Source: Chitinophagaceae bacterium
GTDB lineage: Bacteria > Bacteroidota > Bacteroidia > Chitinophagales > Chitinophagaceae
Length of the DNA stretch: 64,000 nt
Assembly (NCBI GenBank): GCA_016720745.1
Contig: JADKKA010000018.1
Location: 372,001-436,000 of the forward strand
Reading direction: 5' to 3'
Positions 39,265 to 48,309 of this stretch are shown here, piece after piece (the stretch's first letter is position 1; each line of letters starts with the position of its first letter). Under the pieces are notes generated by a model that did not search any database, was not told the DNA's origin, and was given only the letters and a program-made list of their open reading frames with translations. A program made the translations under genes and the position numbers.

Positions 39265-40812
39265 TCAAGGCTGATAAAACTGCCACTTCCCATCCGGTTG
39301 CACCAGTATCGCTATTTCACTCAATTCACTTTCCTGATTGTTTTTACTAACTGCCGTGATCACATACCGGTAAGACATATGCCCCGAAGAAAGCGCTTCT
39401 TTCAACTGGAAGCCCTCAGGCTTTACAACAATTCTGGAAAGATACTTGGGCTGGTTGCCAAAGGTTTCATTGTGAGAGTCGGTGGCATACTGGTACACCA
39501 CATAGTATTTTATCTCCCGATGGTTCCGGGGGTCAGGTCTTACATTCAGCTGAATCATGGAATCATCCACAATCTTTCTTTCTACAATCGGCGGCCAGGG
39601 CTTTTCATTATCAATCCAGCGCATGGGGGGAAGCAGGGCCGGGGTCTTGTAATAATTGTATTCCAGACTATCGTTCCAGCCCTGGGGATTATTATTAAAA
39701 GATTTACTGCTGAAATAAATACTTCCCTGGATATTCGGATAACGACGAAGTAAACGAAGCTGGTTGGGAATTTGATTCGGGTCCTTCCATGCCGCGGCGC
39801 CATTGGGATCATTGGCCCGGTAGATACCATGACCGATATAGATATGTTTGCCATAACTGTGTTTGCTCCACCAGTCCAGCATTTTTTCATAAGGCACTTT
39901 ATCATGACCGATCTCCAGGTACAGTTGAGGGGTTACATAATCAATCCATCCTTTTTTTAACCAGAGTAAGATATCGGCATATAAATCATCGTAATTGGTT
40001 TGTCCGGCCTTGGTATCACTTCCTTCCGGATCATCTTTTTTATTCCGCCATACACTGAAGGGGGAGATACCAAATCGAACGGATTTCTTTTCCTGTTTGA
40101 TGGCAATGCTGAGTGTCTGGATGATGGAATCCACATTGCTGCGGCGCCAGTCATCTTTTTTCAAAGTACTGCCTGAGTTTTGATAAGTGGATTCATCGGG
40201 AAATTCTTTTCCGGGGATGCGGTAAGGATAGAAATAGTCATCCATATGGATCGCATCAATATCATAGCGCTTCACAATATCCCTCACCACTTTCACTACA
40301 AATTGCTGTGCTTCGCGGTTACCGGGGTTGAAATATTTTTTATCGCCGTAGGTCAGGAACCATTCGGGATGAATACGGGTTATATGTCCCGGTGCTATGC
40401 TGGCGGTGTTCACATTGAAATTGGCCCGATAAGGATTCAACCAGGCATGTAATTCCATCCCGCGTTTATGACATTCTTCGATCATGAATTGCAGGGGATC
40501 ATAATAGGGTGTGGGTGGTTGTCCCTGTATACCGGTGAGCCACTGGCTCCAGGGTTCATAGGGAGAAGGATAGAATGCATCGGCTGCCGGACGAACCTGC
40601 GCAATGATGGCATTCATCCCCAATTTTTTGTGTAATTCAAGCTGACGGATAAAATCAGCTTTCTGTGCTTCGGTTGTACTGTTGCGGGGAGGCCAGTCGA
40701 TATTATCTACGGTGGCAATCCAGACACCACGGAATTCATACTTAGGCTGGGCCTGAGCGCTAAGAGATAATACAAAAATGCAATACGTAATCAGGAGCTT
40801 ATGACAATTCAT
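39265..40812 (-). CDS. Family 10-like glycosyl hydrolase (GHL10/DUF187)
   Basis: 515 residues with a signal peptide (MNCHKLLITYCIFVLSLSAQAQ). The TIM-barrel starts EFRGVWIATVDNIDWPP, with AIIAQVRPAADAFYPS, GMELHAWLNPYRAN and DIDAIHMDDYFYPY, all hallmarks of GHL10. The family includes peptidoglycan-acting glycosidases such as Gram-negative DigH, which cleave denuded glycan strands. A C-terminal Fn3-like domain (from about residue 410) follows. Probably periplasmic or outer-membrane associated. Confidence 0.92.
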   Translation of the reverse strand: MNCHKLLITYCIFVLSLSAQAQPKYEFRGVWIATVDNIDWPPRNSTTEAQKADFIRQLELHKKLGMNAIIAQVRPAADAFYPSPYEPWSQWLTGIQGQPPTPYYDPLQFMIEECHKRGMELHAWLNPYRANFNVNTASIAPGHITRIHPEWFLTYGDKKYFNPGNREAQQFVVKVVRDIVKRYDIDAIHMDDYFYPYRIPGKEFPDESTYQNSGSTLKKDDWRRSNVDSIIQTLSIAIKQEKKSVRFGISPFSVWRNKKDDPEGSDTKAGQTNYDDLYADILLWLKKGWIDYVTPQLYLEIGHDKVPYEKMLDWWSKHSYGKHIYIGHGIYRANDPNGAAAWKDPNQIPNQLRLLRRYPNIQGSIYFSSKSFNNNPQGWNDSLEYNYYKTPALLPPMRWIDNEKPWPPIVERKIVDDSMIQLNVRPDPRNHREIKYYVVYQYATDSHNETFGNQPKYLSRIVVKPEGFQLKEALSSGHMSYRYVITAVSKNNQESELSEIAILVQPDGKWQFYQP

Positions 40813-40839
40813 TCGAATAAGATAAGAGGCGAAAATACA

Positions 40840-41304
40840 TCATTCAACGCCATCTCTTATCTGATCGAGCAGGTCACTGAGAATATTAGCATCTTTTTCT
40901 GAAAGATTGCCCAATACCCCGTCAATTTCGTTCTGTTTTTCATCCAGACGCTCCAGTAATTTTTTTCCTTTATCTGTGATAATCACATCCACCAGGCGGC
41001 GGTCTGTTTTGCAGGTTACTTTCTTTACGAGTCCTTTAGAGATCAGGCGGTCTACAATCCGGCTGGTATCGCTCATTTTTTCCAGCATTCTTTCCCGGAT
41101 CTGAAGGGTAGAGAGCGGTTGCGGATAACTACCTCTTAGAATACGCAGGATATTAAATTGCTGCGAAGTGATATCCTCTGCATCAAAAATGCAACGGGTT
41201 TTATCACGCATCCAGGATAAGGTATAGATCAGATTGATCGCTGCCTTCTGGTGTGCGTTCCTGAATTTAGTTTGCTGTATATCTTTTTCAATGCCCATGA
41301 TCAT
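40840..41304 (-). CDS. MarR-family transcriptional regulator
   Basis: 154 residues of winged-helix MarR type: dimerisation helices at both ends, recognition region SDTSRIVDRLISKGLVKKV, and the wing TDRRLVDVIITDKGKKLL. No Cys suited to redox sensing is obvious other than two isolated ones (CIFD, CKTD). It lies 86 bases downstream of the SnoaL-like gene, separated from it by a hairpin. The two palindromes at 13637 and 41788 are its likely targets (inference). Confidence 0.92.
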   Translation of the reverse strand: MIMGIEKDIQQTKFRNAHQKAAINLIYTLSWMRDKTRCIFDAEDITSQQFNILRILRGSYPQPLSTLQIRERMLEKMSDTSRIVDRLISKGLVKKVTCKTDRRLVDVIITDKGKKLLERLDEKQNEIDGVLGNLSEKDANILSDLLDQIRDGVE

Positions 41305-41325
41305 GTTATCACCTGCTAAAAGTAA

Positions 41326-41364
41326 AAAGTTTCCCCCGAAGCAACACGCTTCGCGGGAAACTTT
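41326..41364 (-). terminator. Terminator hairpin between the SnoaL-like gene and marR
   Basis: Long inverted repeat AAAGTTTCCC..CGAAGC / GCTTCG..GGGAAACTTT with loop AACAC; on the minus strand it is followed by CTTTTTACTTTT. Read-through into marR may be partial. Confidence 0.75.
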
Positions 41365-41390
41365 TATGAGGAATTGTTGTTTTTGCCGGA

Positions 41391-41744
41391 TTAATTGTTG
41401 TAGTAGAATTTTTCTTCTACGATTTTACCGTTTTTCCAGCGCTGAACAGCCAGCTGACGGTAATTACGGGTACCATAATCCTTATGGGTATAATCAAACC
41501 ACCACTCGGTTACGGCCAGGTCATCACTGATCAGGGTGCTGATCACTTTGGCACCACGGAATTCAGTCAGTCCGCCAACAAAAGCTTCTTCATACTGACG
41601 GTTCAGGGCCTTGCCTTCACGGGCAGGGTAGTTATTGTCCTGCATCACCACATCATCGGCATAGAACTGATCAAAGGCATCCAGGATTTTTCCTTCGAGG
41701 ATCATCTGATTCAGCTGATCCACATTTGTTCTTAAATCACTCAT
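41391..41744 (-). CDS. SnoaL-like / NTF2-fold protein
   Basis: 117 residues of the NTF2-like fold (LNQMILEGKILDAFDQFYADDVVMQDNN ... VTEWWFDYTHKDYG ... VQRWKNGKIVEEKFYYN). These proteins bind small hydrophobic ligands or act as isomerases; no catalytic residues can be assigned. It has a well-formed promoter with an embedded palindrome (41788), so it is probably controlled by the marR product encoded next to it. Confidence 0.85.
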   Translation of the reverse strand: MSDLRTNVDQLNQMILEGKILDAFDQFYADDVVMQDNNYPAREGKALNRQYEEAFVGGLTEFRGAKVISTLISDDLAVTEWWFDYTHKDYGTRNYRQLAVQRWKNGKIVEEKFYYNN

Positions 41745-41768
41745 TGTAAAGTATTTCGGGGTTATTTA

Positions 41769-41801
41769 ATGTTTGAACAACAAAATTAATGTTCCAACAT
41801 T
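41769..41801. promoter_or_regulatory. Palindromic operator, probable MarR site 2 plus a second half-matching site
   Basis: AATGTTCCAACATT (41788-41801) sits between the -33 and -7 elements. A second match, AATGTTTGAACAAC (41769-41782), covers the expected transcription start. With the flank, the first site shares AATGTTnnAACATTGAAT with the palindrome at 13637. Placement inside the promoter implies repression. Confidence 0.6.
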
Positions 41802-41812
41802 GAATAAACAAA
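41781..41812 (-). promoter_or_regulatory. Promoter of the SnoaL-like gene
   Basis: Minus-strand -33 TTTG (plus 41809-41812), a 20-base spacer and -7 TAATTTTG (plus 41781-41788), matching the Bacteroidota sigma-A consensus. A transcript would start about 30 bases before the ATG at 41744. Confidence 0.7.
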
Positions 41813-41949
41813 TATTTTACCCGAAAATTTCTTCTTTACTTATTATTTAACAGTCAGGAAGCAGCAAAGCCCTGAAAAATCACCTCAAAGTGGTATTGTC
41901 CGGTAATAGGGAAATCCGTTGCTTTACATAACCATTCAACCCACCCAAC

Positions 41950-42039
41950 ATGAAACTATTCTCTGATTCCCTCCGCCACTTTGTGGAAGGCTTTGTCTCT
42001 TTCTATACTTCTGTTTACGATGAAATGAAAAAATGGTAG
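41950..42039 (+). CDS. Possible 29-residue peptide gene
   Basis: ATG at 41950 to TAG at 42037-42039 encodes a short peptide starting MKLFSDSLRHFVEGF and ending YDEMKKW. It is aromatic and amphipathic. There is no clear ribosome binding site and it ends six bases before the convergent dinB-like gene. Chance occurrence is quite possible. The remaining bases of the 41802-42044 gap hold nothing else I can name. Confidence 0.25.
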   Translation: MKLFSDSLRHFVEGFVSFYTSVYDEMKKW

Positions 42040-42044
42040 TCTGC

Positions 42045-42533
42045 TCAGGCTTCCTGACTTGTTTCCATTTTTAAAGTAGCCGTGAGGCGAAAAATAGTAA
42101 ACAGGTGATGGGCTTCATGCAGGAGAAAGAAATTGATCCATTGCGTAAGGTTCATGCTTCCAAAAGACTGATGGGTTCCGCATTTCATATAATCTGATTC
42201 CGGTAATACCAGTAAATCAGCGGCCATTTCTTTTCGGGTGGCGATAAAATCATGCATGATCTCCCGGAATGTCCGGCAACAGTTATCCAGGAACAATGGA
42301 TCTGCTTCTGCGGTGTATTTATCTAATAAAGGTTCGTTTCCCTCCAGCATCTGCCTCACCCGGCCGATGAATGTATGCTGATAGGTTTGCAGGTGAACAA
42401 TATGTTCAAATACGGACCATTTACCGGCCTGTACCGGTCTTCGGATTAATTCTTCCGAAAGACCATCAATCAGATCAACCAGGCATTTGTGCTGGTATTG
42501 TAAACGGGTGGAGAGACTGGAGGGAAGTTGCAT
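42045..42533 (-). CDS. DinB-family (DinB_2) putative metal-dependent enzyme
   Basis: 162 residues of a four-helix DinB/YfiT-like fold. The three metal-binding His are candidates in WSVFEHIVHL and HEAHHLF. Members often act as thiol transferases with bacillithiol or similar. It stands alone, so the substrate is unknown. Confidence 0.85.
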   Translation of the reverse strand: MQLPSSLSTRLQYQHKCLVDLIDGLSEELIRRPVQAGKWSVFEHIVHLQTYQHTFIGRVRQMLEGNEPLLDKYTAEADPLFLDNCCRTFREIMHDFIATRKEMAADLLVLPESDYMKCGTHQSFGSMNLTQWINFFLLHEAHHLFTIFRLTATLKMETSQEA

Positions 42534-42611
42534 AAGTAAAGGTTTATCTTTTCTTAGCCCCCGGTTATAGTTGGTTAATGCGTTATATCAAGCTTGAATC
42601 ATTGCAGGTTC

Positions 42612-43658
42612 TTAACTCCAAACTTTAGTACCCTCGCTGCAATTGGAACAAATATCAATATTCTTCCGGCCCTTTAAAATTTGCCGCCTGAATTTACTGT
42701 ATTCGCCGTTCTTCCAGATCTCTTTGAATGATTTTTTCTTCAAATCCCCTAATTGGTGCTGCGCATCCTTGTCAAAACAGCAGGGGGCAACCAATCCATC
42801 CCAGGTAATTACCGGATCATGCCAGAGCCGCCAGCAATGATTCGCCAGTTTGCCTTTAAAAGCATAGCCCTCCTCCGTTTTCCGGTACCGGCTGTATTGA
42901 TCCTGAATAGGGATCAGCTGGTTAGGGTCTTTTTCAAAATCATATACCTGGGCTGTCTTAAACCAGATATCATCCACCCCGATTTCCTTCGCCAGAGCCT
43001 TGGCCTCATCTACTTGGTGTTCATTGGGTCTTACCACCAGGAACTGGAAAACGATAAATGGTGTCTTGCTTTTTAATTCCTTTTTCCACTTCACAATATT
43101 GCGGGCCCCTTCCAGCACTTTGTTCAGTTGCCCGCCCACCCGGTACTGCTGATATACTTCCTGTGTGGTACCATCAATGGAAATGATCAGGCGGTCCAGT
43201 CCGCTTTCAATAGTACGTTTTGCATTGTTATCATCCAGGTAATGGGCATTGGTGGAAGTGGCGGTATAAATTCTTTTTTGGGAGGCATATTTCACCATAT
43301 CCAGAAAAGCAGGATTGAGATAGGGTTCTCCCTGGAAATAAAAGACCAGGTACAGTAATTCCTTGTGCAACTGATCAATGGTCTCGGTAAAAAAATCTTT
43401 TTGCAGCATGCCGGTCGGCCGGGTAAAGGCCCTCAATCCACTCGGACATTCCGGGCAACGCAGATTGCAGGAAGTAGTGGGTTCAAATGAAATGGAAATC
43501 GGATAACCCCATTGAACCGGGCGGTGGGTCCACTTGCTGATATAAAAACTCGACAGCACTTTGATCCCGTTCCAGGCACGGCGGAAGCTGAGCTTGGACA
43601 AAAAATTAAAACTGTCTTGTCGGTTAAAATGACCCATCAGGGCGTAAAGGTAGGGCAT
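42612..43658 (-). CDS. Radical SAM/SPASM-domain protein
   Basis: About 348 residues from the ATG at 43658 (MPYLYALMGHF); a TTG at 43712 would add 18 residues but would leave one base between it and the divergent pxpB ATG. The radical SAM cluster motif is in TTSCNLRCPECPSGL (CxxxCxxC), and SPASM-type cysteines lie in APCCFDKD and DICSNCSEG near the C-terminus. Such proteins often modify peptides or act in cofactor synthesis; no precursor peptide was recognised nearby, so the substrate is open. Confidence 0.88.
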   Translation of the reverse strand: MPYLYALMGHFNRQDSFNFLSKLSFRRAWNGIKVLSSFYISKWTHRPVQWGYPISISFEPTTSCNLRCPECPSGLRAFTRPTGMLQKDFFTETIDQLHKELLYLVFYFQGEPYLNPAFLDMVKYASQKRIYTATSTNAHYLDDNNAKRTIESGLDRLIISIDGTTQEVYQQYRVGGQLNKVLEGARNIVKWKKELKSKTPFIVFQFLVVRPNEHQVDEAKALAKEIGVDDIWFKTAQVYDFEKDPNQLIPIQDQYSRYRKTEEGYAFKGKLANHCWRLWHDPVITWDGLVAPCCFDKDAQHQLGDLKKKSFKEIWKNGEYSKFRRQILKGRKNIDICSNCSEGTKVWS

Positions 43659-43713
43659 GACCGCCAGCCGGGTTTTCGCAGAAGGGAGTAAGTTGTTATC
43701 TTGATCCGGCAAG

Positions 43714-44436
43714 ATGGCTGTAACGCTTCCATATATGATTTTTCCATTAGGTGATCAGGCAATGACCATTGATTTTGGTAATCGTATTGATTTGGCCATA
43801 CATGAGGAAGTAATGGCCCGTTACCAGGACTGGAAAGCGAATCCCATCCCGGGCGCACTGGAACTGATTCCTGCCTATAGCTCCATTACTGTATACTATC
43901 AGGTACCGGCACCGGTAAAAATCCATGCCGGACAAACCATATTCGAATGGATGAAAGCAATGATTGAACAAAGAATGAAGATGCCGGCCGGCCAATCTAT
44001 CGCAGAAAAAAAACTGCATCGCATCCCGGTTTGTTATGATCCTGTGCTGGTACCCGAATTAATGCAACACGCCCATTTCTGCCGCTTGCAACCAGAAGCA
44101 CTCGTGGCCCTGCATACAGAAAAGATTTATAACATTTATATGCTCGGCTTTCTTCCGGGTTTTCCATATATGGGAGAAGTTGATGAACAAATTGCCCTTC
44201 CCCGTAAAGCATCACCCGTACCAGTTCCGGCGGGTGCAGTGGGTATTGCAGGCAGACAAACCGGTATCTATCCACTGTCATCACAGGGGGGCTGGTCTTT
44301 AATCGGACAAACACCAGTAAAGTTGTTTGATACCAGTCTTGATACCCCGACTTTTTTAAAAGCCGGTGATCAGGTACAATTTTATTCCATCAGTTTATCC
44401 GAATACAAGGCATGGAAGGAGGATGCAGGCCAATGA
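43714..44436 (+). CDS. pxpB: 5-oxoprolinase subunit B (KipI family)
   Basis: 240 residues. Diagnostic segments are MIFPLGDQAMTIDFGNRID, the long conserved stretch from YMLGFLPGFPYMG to AGRQTGIYPL, and GGWSLIGQTPVKLFD. PxpB works with PxpA and PxpC in ATP-dependent conversion of 5-oxoproline (pyroglutamate) to glutamate. It begins the operon; a -7-like TATCTTGA lies 10 bases before the ATG. The stop overlaps the pxpC start (ATGA). Confidence 0.93.
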   Translation: MAVTLPYMIFPLGDQAMTIDFGNRIDLAIHEEVMARYQDWKANPIPGALELIPAYSSITVYYQVPAPVKIHAGQTIFEWMKAMIEQRMKMPAGQSIAEKKLHRIPVCYDPVLVPELMQHAHFCRLQPEALVALHTEKIYNIYMLGFLPGFPYMGEVDEQIALPRKASPVPVPAGAVGIAGRQTGIYPLSSQGGWSLIGQTPVKLFDTSLDTPTFLKAGDQVQFYSISLSEYKAWKEDAGQ

Positions 44437-45422
44437 GTATACAAGTGATCAGGGCTGGTATCATGGATAGCCTGCAGGACAAAGGCCGTTTTGGTTTCCA
44501 GCAACTGGGTATCAATCCAACCGGTGCCATGGATCTTTTTTCCATGGAGATGGCCAACCTGCTCACTGGCAATGCACCTGGTGAAGCAATCATAGAAATG
44601 CATTTTCCTGCTCCTGTTTTATTATTCCAGTCAACGGCACTGATTGCTTTGAGTGGTGCAGATTTTACGGCCACACTTAATAACCATCCCATACCGATAC
44701 ATCAACCAATTTGGGTAAAAGAGCAGGATGTACTGGCATTTCGTTCTCCTGCAAAAGGTGCCAGGTTATACCTCTCCGTTGCCGGTGGTTTTGCCTTTGA
44801 TCAATGGCTGGGCAGCGGCAGTACCAACCTGGTGGCTGCTGCCGGTGGATTCAGGGGCAGGGCTTTAGCTAGCGGCGATGAAATTCAATTGCAAAAAAAA
44901 TGGAAGGGCATTCCGGAAGGTAAAACGGTATTACCCTGGAAAGCAGGACCGGACTGGGGGGATGAATCGGATCAAATCGGTATACTGTCAGGGAATGAAT
45001 GGGATTGGCTGACTGATGCATCGAAAGAACTTTTTTTCAGTCAGGCATACCAGCTCAGCACACAATCAGACAGGATGGGCTACCGGCTCGAACACCCTTC
45101 ATTGGCGGTGACACATCAGCAGGAATTGGTTTCCTCAGCTGTCAACCGGGGCACATTACAATTACTGCCGAATGGAAAAATCATTTTGCTGATGGCCGAT
45201 CACCAGACAACGGGAGGCTATCCCCGGCTGGGACATGTGGCAACTGCACATCATCACCGGCTGGCGCAATACCGGCCCGGGGATCCAATTTATTTCCGGA
45301 GGGTCAGCCAGTCCACTGCAGAACAATGGATGATCCGGCAGCAACAGCATTTGCTGCAATTGCGAAATGCGTGTACATTCAGGTTACAAGAATATTTGCA
45401 TGCAGCTAACCATCAACTGTGA
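44433..45422 (+). CDS. pxpC: 5-oxoprolinase subunit C (KipA family)
   Basis: 329 residues from the ATG at 44433, which overlaps the pxpB stop by four bases. Motifs GIMDSLQDKGRFGFQQLGINPTGAMD and ANLLTGN are those of the biotin-dependent carboxylase-like (KipA/PxpC) domain, and HPSLAVTHQQELVSSAVNRGTLQL, PNGKIILLMADHQTTGGYPRLGHV continue the family. It forms the oxoprolinase with PxpB and PxpA. The C-terminus overlaps the pxpA start by 23 bases. Confidence 0.93.
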   Translation: MSIQVIRAGIMDSLQDKGRFGFQQLGINPTGAMDLFSMEMANLLTGNAPGEAIIEMHFPAPVLLFQSTALIALSGADFTATLNNHPIPIHQPIWVKEQDVLAFRSPAKGARLYLSVAGGFAFDQWLGSGSTNLVAAAGGFRGRALASGDEIQLQKKWKGIPEGKTVLPWKAGPDWGDESDQIGILSGNEWDWLTDASKELFFSQAYQLSTQSDRMGYRLEHPSLAVTHQQELVSSAVNRGTLQLLPNGKIILLMADHQTTGGYPRLGHVATAHHHRLAQYRPGDPIYFRRVSQSTAEQWMIRQQQHLLQLRNACTFRLQEYLHAANHQL

Positions 45423-46116
45423 TTTGGGTGAGGGCATGGGTGATGATGCCGCCATCATGCCGTTTATACAATCGGCGAATATTGCCTGCGGTTTTCATGC
45501 CGGTGATATGGAAACCATGCGTAGCACTATTGCAGATTGTATGCAGCATGGAGTAGCTATTGGGGCCCATCCCTCCTTTTATGACCGGGAGAATTTTGGC
45601 AGAAAAGAATTTGACCTGCCGGTGCATGAACTATATGAACTCATGATCCAGCAATTATTACTGATCAATGATATGGCAGAATCACTGGGAGCATTACTTC
45701 AACATGTAAAACCACATGGCGCCTTGTATAATCTGGCCGCCCGGGATATCATCACCGCCCGTTGTATCGCCAGGGCAGTGAAGGATTTCGATAGCCGGCT
45801 CACCCTGGTTGGTTTAAGTGGCAGTCATGCCATTACGGAAGCGGCGATTATGGGTTTATCCACCGCCAGCGAAGTATTTGCCGACCGTACTTACCAGGAT
45901 GATGGCTCCCTCACGCCGCGAACTTTACCCGGGGCACTGATTACTGATGCGGAACAAATGCTGAAGCAGGTAGATCAAATCGTAAAAGAAAGAACAGTGA
46001 CCACCCTGAATGGAACAATCATTCCGCTTCATGCAGATACGATTTGTATTCATGGCGACGGTCCCCATGCACTGACATTTGCCAAAGCCATTCATCAGTC
46101 GTTCTTTACTGCATGA
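45400..46116 (+). CDS. pxpA: 5-oxoprolinase subunit A (LamB/YcsF family)
   Basis: 238 residues from the ATG at 45400. The start MQLTINCDLGEGMGDDAAIMP, NIACGFHAGD, GAHPSFYDRENFGR, VKPHGALYN and a final IPLHADTICIHGDGPHA are unmistakable YcsF/PxpA signatures. It is the catalytic partner in oxoproline hydrolysis. The upstream ATG at 45367 lies in pxpC and gives a non-family extension. The stop overlaps the next ATG (ATGA). Confidence 0.95.
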   Translation: MQLTINCDLGEGMGDDAAIMPFIQSANIACGFHAGDMETMRSTIADCMQHGVAIGAHPSFYDRENFGRKEFDLPVHELYELMIQQLLLINDMAESLGALLQHVKPHGALYNLAARDIITARCIARAVKDFDSRLTLVGLSGSHAITEAAIMGLSTASEVFADRTYQDDGSLTPRTLPGALITDAEQMLKQVDQIVKERTVTTLNGTIIPLHADTICIHGDGPHALTFAKAIHQSFFTA

Positions 46117-47291
46117 AAAAGAACAGTGCCATATTGGGTGCCGCTTTTCTGATGGCCACTTCTGCAATTGGCCCGGGCTTTTTAACGCAAACCTCTCTTT
46201 TCACGGAGCAGCTGCTCAGCAGTTTTGGTTTTGTAATCCTTATTTCCATCTTACTGGATATTGGTGCACAGCTCAATATCTGGCGGATCATTACTGTCAG
46301 TGAAAAAAGAGCGCAGGACCTGGCCAATGCTGTTTTTCCCGGAATGGGTTTTGTATTGGCGGGATTGATTGCATTTGGGGGTTTGGTTTTTAATATCGGC
46401 AATATTGCAGGATGCGGACTCGGACTGGAAGTATTGTTTGGAATGGATCCAAAAATGGGTGCTGTGATCAGTTGTGTGCTGGTGCTGGGTTTGTTCTGGT
46501 ACAAAGAAGCAGGAAAGCTGATGGATGGGTTTACCAAAATACTGGGATTGATCATGGTCCTGCTCACCCTTTATATTGCGATCAGTTCACATCCGCCGGT
46601 AGCCACTGCATTATACCGAACCATCTGGCCGGAGAAAATTGATATGCTGAAAATCATCACGCTGGTAGGTGGAACAGTGGGCGGTTATATTTCATTTGCC
46701 GGTGCACATCGTTTATTGGATGCAGGGATTGGTGGACAAGCCAATCTGAAACAAGTCACCCGCAGTTCTGTCAGTGGTATCCTGATCACTTCCATGATGC
46801 GTTTTATTTTATTCTTTGCCGCACTGGGTATTGTATCACAGGGCATCAAACTGGCGGCGGGGAATCCTGCAGCCACTGTTTTTCAATCGGCTGCCGGGGA
46901 GATGGGTTATCTTTTTTTTGGAATCGTTTTATGGAGTGCGGCCATCACTTCAGTAGCGGGCGCTTCCTTTACCTCGGTTTCATTCTGGAAGACATTGGTA
47001 CCCGTTGTGGGCAGGAATGAAAAAATGGTCATCAGTTTATTTGTCATTTTCTCCACGATCATATTTGTAGTAGTTGGCAATCCCGTGAAATTACTGGTGC
47101 TGGCCGGTGCCGTGAATGGCCTGATTTTACCTGTTGCCCTGGCCCTGATCCTGCTGGCAGCTGGTAAACAAAGTCTGATGAAAGCCTACCGGCATCCAAT
47201 ATTGCTGCAACTCATGGGCTGGCTGGTGGTGCTGGTGATGACTTATATGGGTGTGGTAACGATTCAGCAGAGCTGGGGTAAGTTGTTTTAA
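46113..47291 (+). CDS. NRAMP-family transporter, YcsG-like
   Basis: 392 residues with about 11 transmembrane helices. The GPGFLTQTSLFTEQL stretch is the first NRAMP helix region, but it lacks the canonical DPGN metal-binding motif, as in the YcsG branch found next to pxp genes in Bacillus (ycsF-ycsG). This suggests a substrate other than a metal ion, perhaps oxoproline or an amino acid (inference). The start at 46113 overlaps the pxpA stop; the upstream frame lies within pxpA. Confidence 0.85.
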   Translation: MKKNSAILGAAFLMATSAIGPGFLTQTSLFTEQLLSSFGFVILISILLDIGAQLNIWRIITVSEKRAQDLANAVFPGMGFVLAGLIAFGGLVFNIGNIAGCGLGLEVLFGMDPKMGAVISCVLVLGLFWYKEAGKLMDGFTKILGLIMVLLTLYIAISSHPPVATALYRTIWPEKIDMLKIITLVGGTVGGYISFAGAHRLLDAGIGGQANLKQVTRSSVSGILITSMMRFILFFAALGIVSQGIKLAAGNPAATVFQSAAGEMGYLFFGIVLWSAAITSVAGASFTSVSFWKTLVPVVGRNEKMVISLFVIFSTIIFVVVGNPVKLLVLAGAVNGLILPVALALILLAAGKQSLMKAYRHPILLQLMGWLVVLVMTYMGVVTIQQSWGKLF

Positions 47292-47326
47292 AACAAAAAA
47301 GCCCGGCGGGAGCCAGGCTTTTTGTT
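47292..47326. terminator. Bidirectional terminator between ycsG-like and the L,D-transpeptidase gene
   Basis: Near-perfect inverted repeat AACAAAAAAGCCCGG / CCAGGCTTTTTGTT. It has T-rich ends on both strands, so it can serve the plus-strand pxp operon and the convergent minus-strand gene (stop at 47353). Confidence 0.85.
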
Positions 47327-47352
47327 ATCATCCATCCTTGTTGTGTGTCCAA

Positions 47353-48078
47353 TCAGCCGTTTAATATTTTTGATTTCTCCAGGTAATTCCTCGACGGGTG
47401 GTAGATAAATAAACAGGTTCCGTTTTTTATGGTTTGTATGATGCGTGCAGATTCTTTTTCTGAAACAGCGGGACAACCCCAGCTGCGGCCCATGTACATA
47501 CCTGATTTCAGTCTTGCTTCATCCACATAAGAAGCACCATGAATCACAATAGTTCTGAAATAAGCCTGGTCATTGAAACCGGGATCCGCTCCATTCAGCC
47601 GCAGGGATAATCCGTGTTTGCCGATATAGGTGCCAGAGGTGACATAAAAACCCAGACTGCTCTGCAATGATTCAGGCGTATTGGAAAATTGCCGGGCATA
47701 TTCATCACCGGAGTTTTTTCCGTGGGCCACCCAGGTATTGATCAGTAATTCTTTTTTATCGAGATCAATGATATACAATCTTTTCTTTTTGGAAGACTGA
47801 CTGAAATCGCAGATGCTGAGTATGTGTTGTTTCTTCAGTTGATTATGTTCCAGCAGGTATTGGTAACCGGCCCAGGCAAAATCAAAGGCTGCTTTGGACA
47901 AACCAAATTGTTCCAGTCCGGTCTGATCATAAATCAGGCTGGCTTCTGTTGTTGGTACCTTCTCATTGTTAATGCTGACCGCAGTAACAGCTGCAGGGCT
48001 GCCGGCGGGCGGGGTGGGGAGTATTGTGAAGGAAATACACAATAATCCAATGGATATTGGTAGCAAGATGGTTCTCAC
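47353..48078 (-). CDS. Murein L,D-transpeptidase catalytic-domain protein (YkuD_2 family)
   Basis: 241 residues with a GTG start at 48078 and signal peptide (MRTILLPISIGLLCISFTILP). The catalytic region contains HGASYVDEARLKSGMYMGRSWGCPAV: His and Cys of the L,D-transpeptidase active site. Probable role: 3-3 peptidoglycan cross-linking or attachment of envelope components. The 230-base gap upstream of it shows an AT-rich stretch but no clear promoter. Confidence 0.88.
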   Translation of the reverse strand: MRTILLPISIGLLCISFTILPTPPAGSPAAVTAVSINNEKVPTTEASLIYDQTGLEQFGLSKAAFDFAWAGYQYLLEHNQLKKQHILSICDFSQSSKKKRLYIIDLDKKELLINTWVAHGKNSGDEYARQFSNTPESLQSSLGFYVTSGTYIGKHGLSLRLNGADPGFNDQAYFRTIVIHGASYVDEARLKSGMYMGRSWGCPAVSEKESARIIQTIKNGTCLFIYHPSRNYLEKSKILNG

Positions 48079-48309
48079 TCAGGGTACGGTTTTTCTTTCG
48101 GATCTGTATGCAGTATTGTACTGCACTGATTTTAAAAACGAAAGGCAGTGACAAAATATTATGCAATTGTTAATCTTGCAAGAAATAAACCTCTGTTTTT
48201 AAGGCAATTGCGAATATTTACGTGGCCATTTGATTTGAATGCAGGGAAAATTACGCGAAACAGAAAATTCGTAAGTATTGCTATATATATAATAGGTAAG
48301 TAGAATTAT

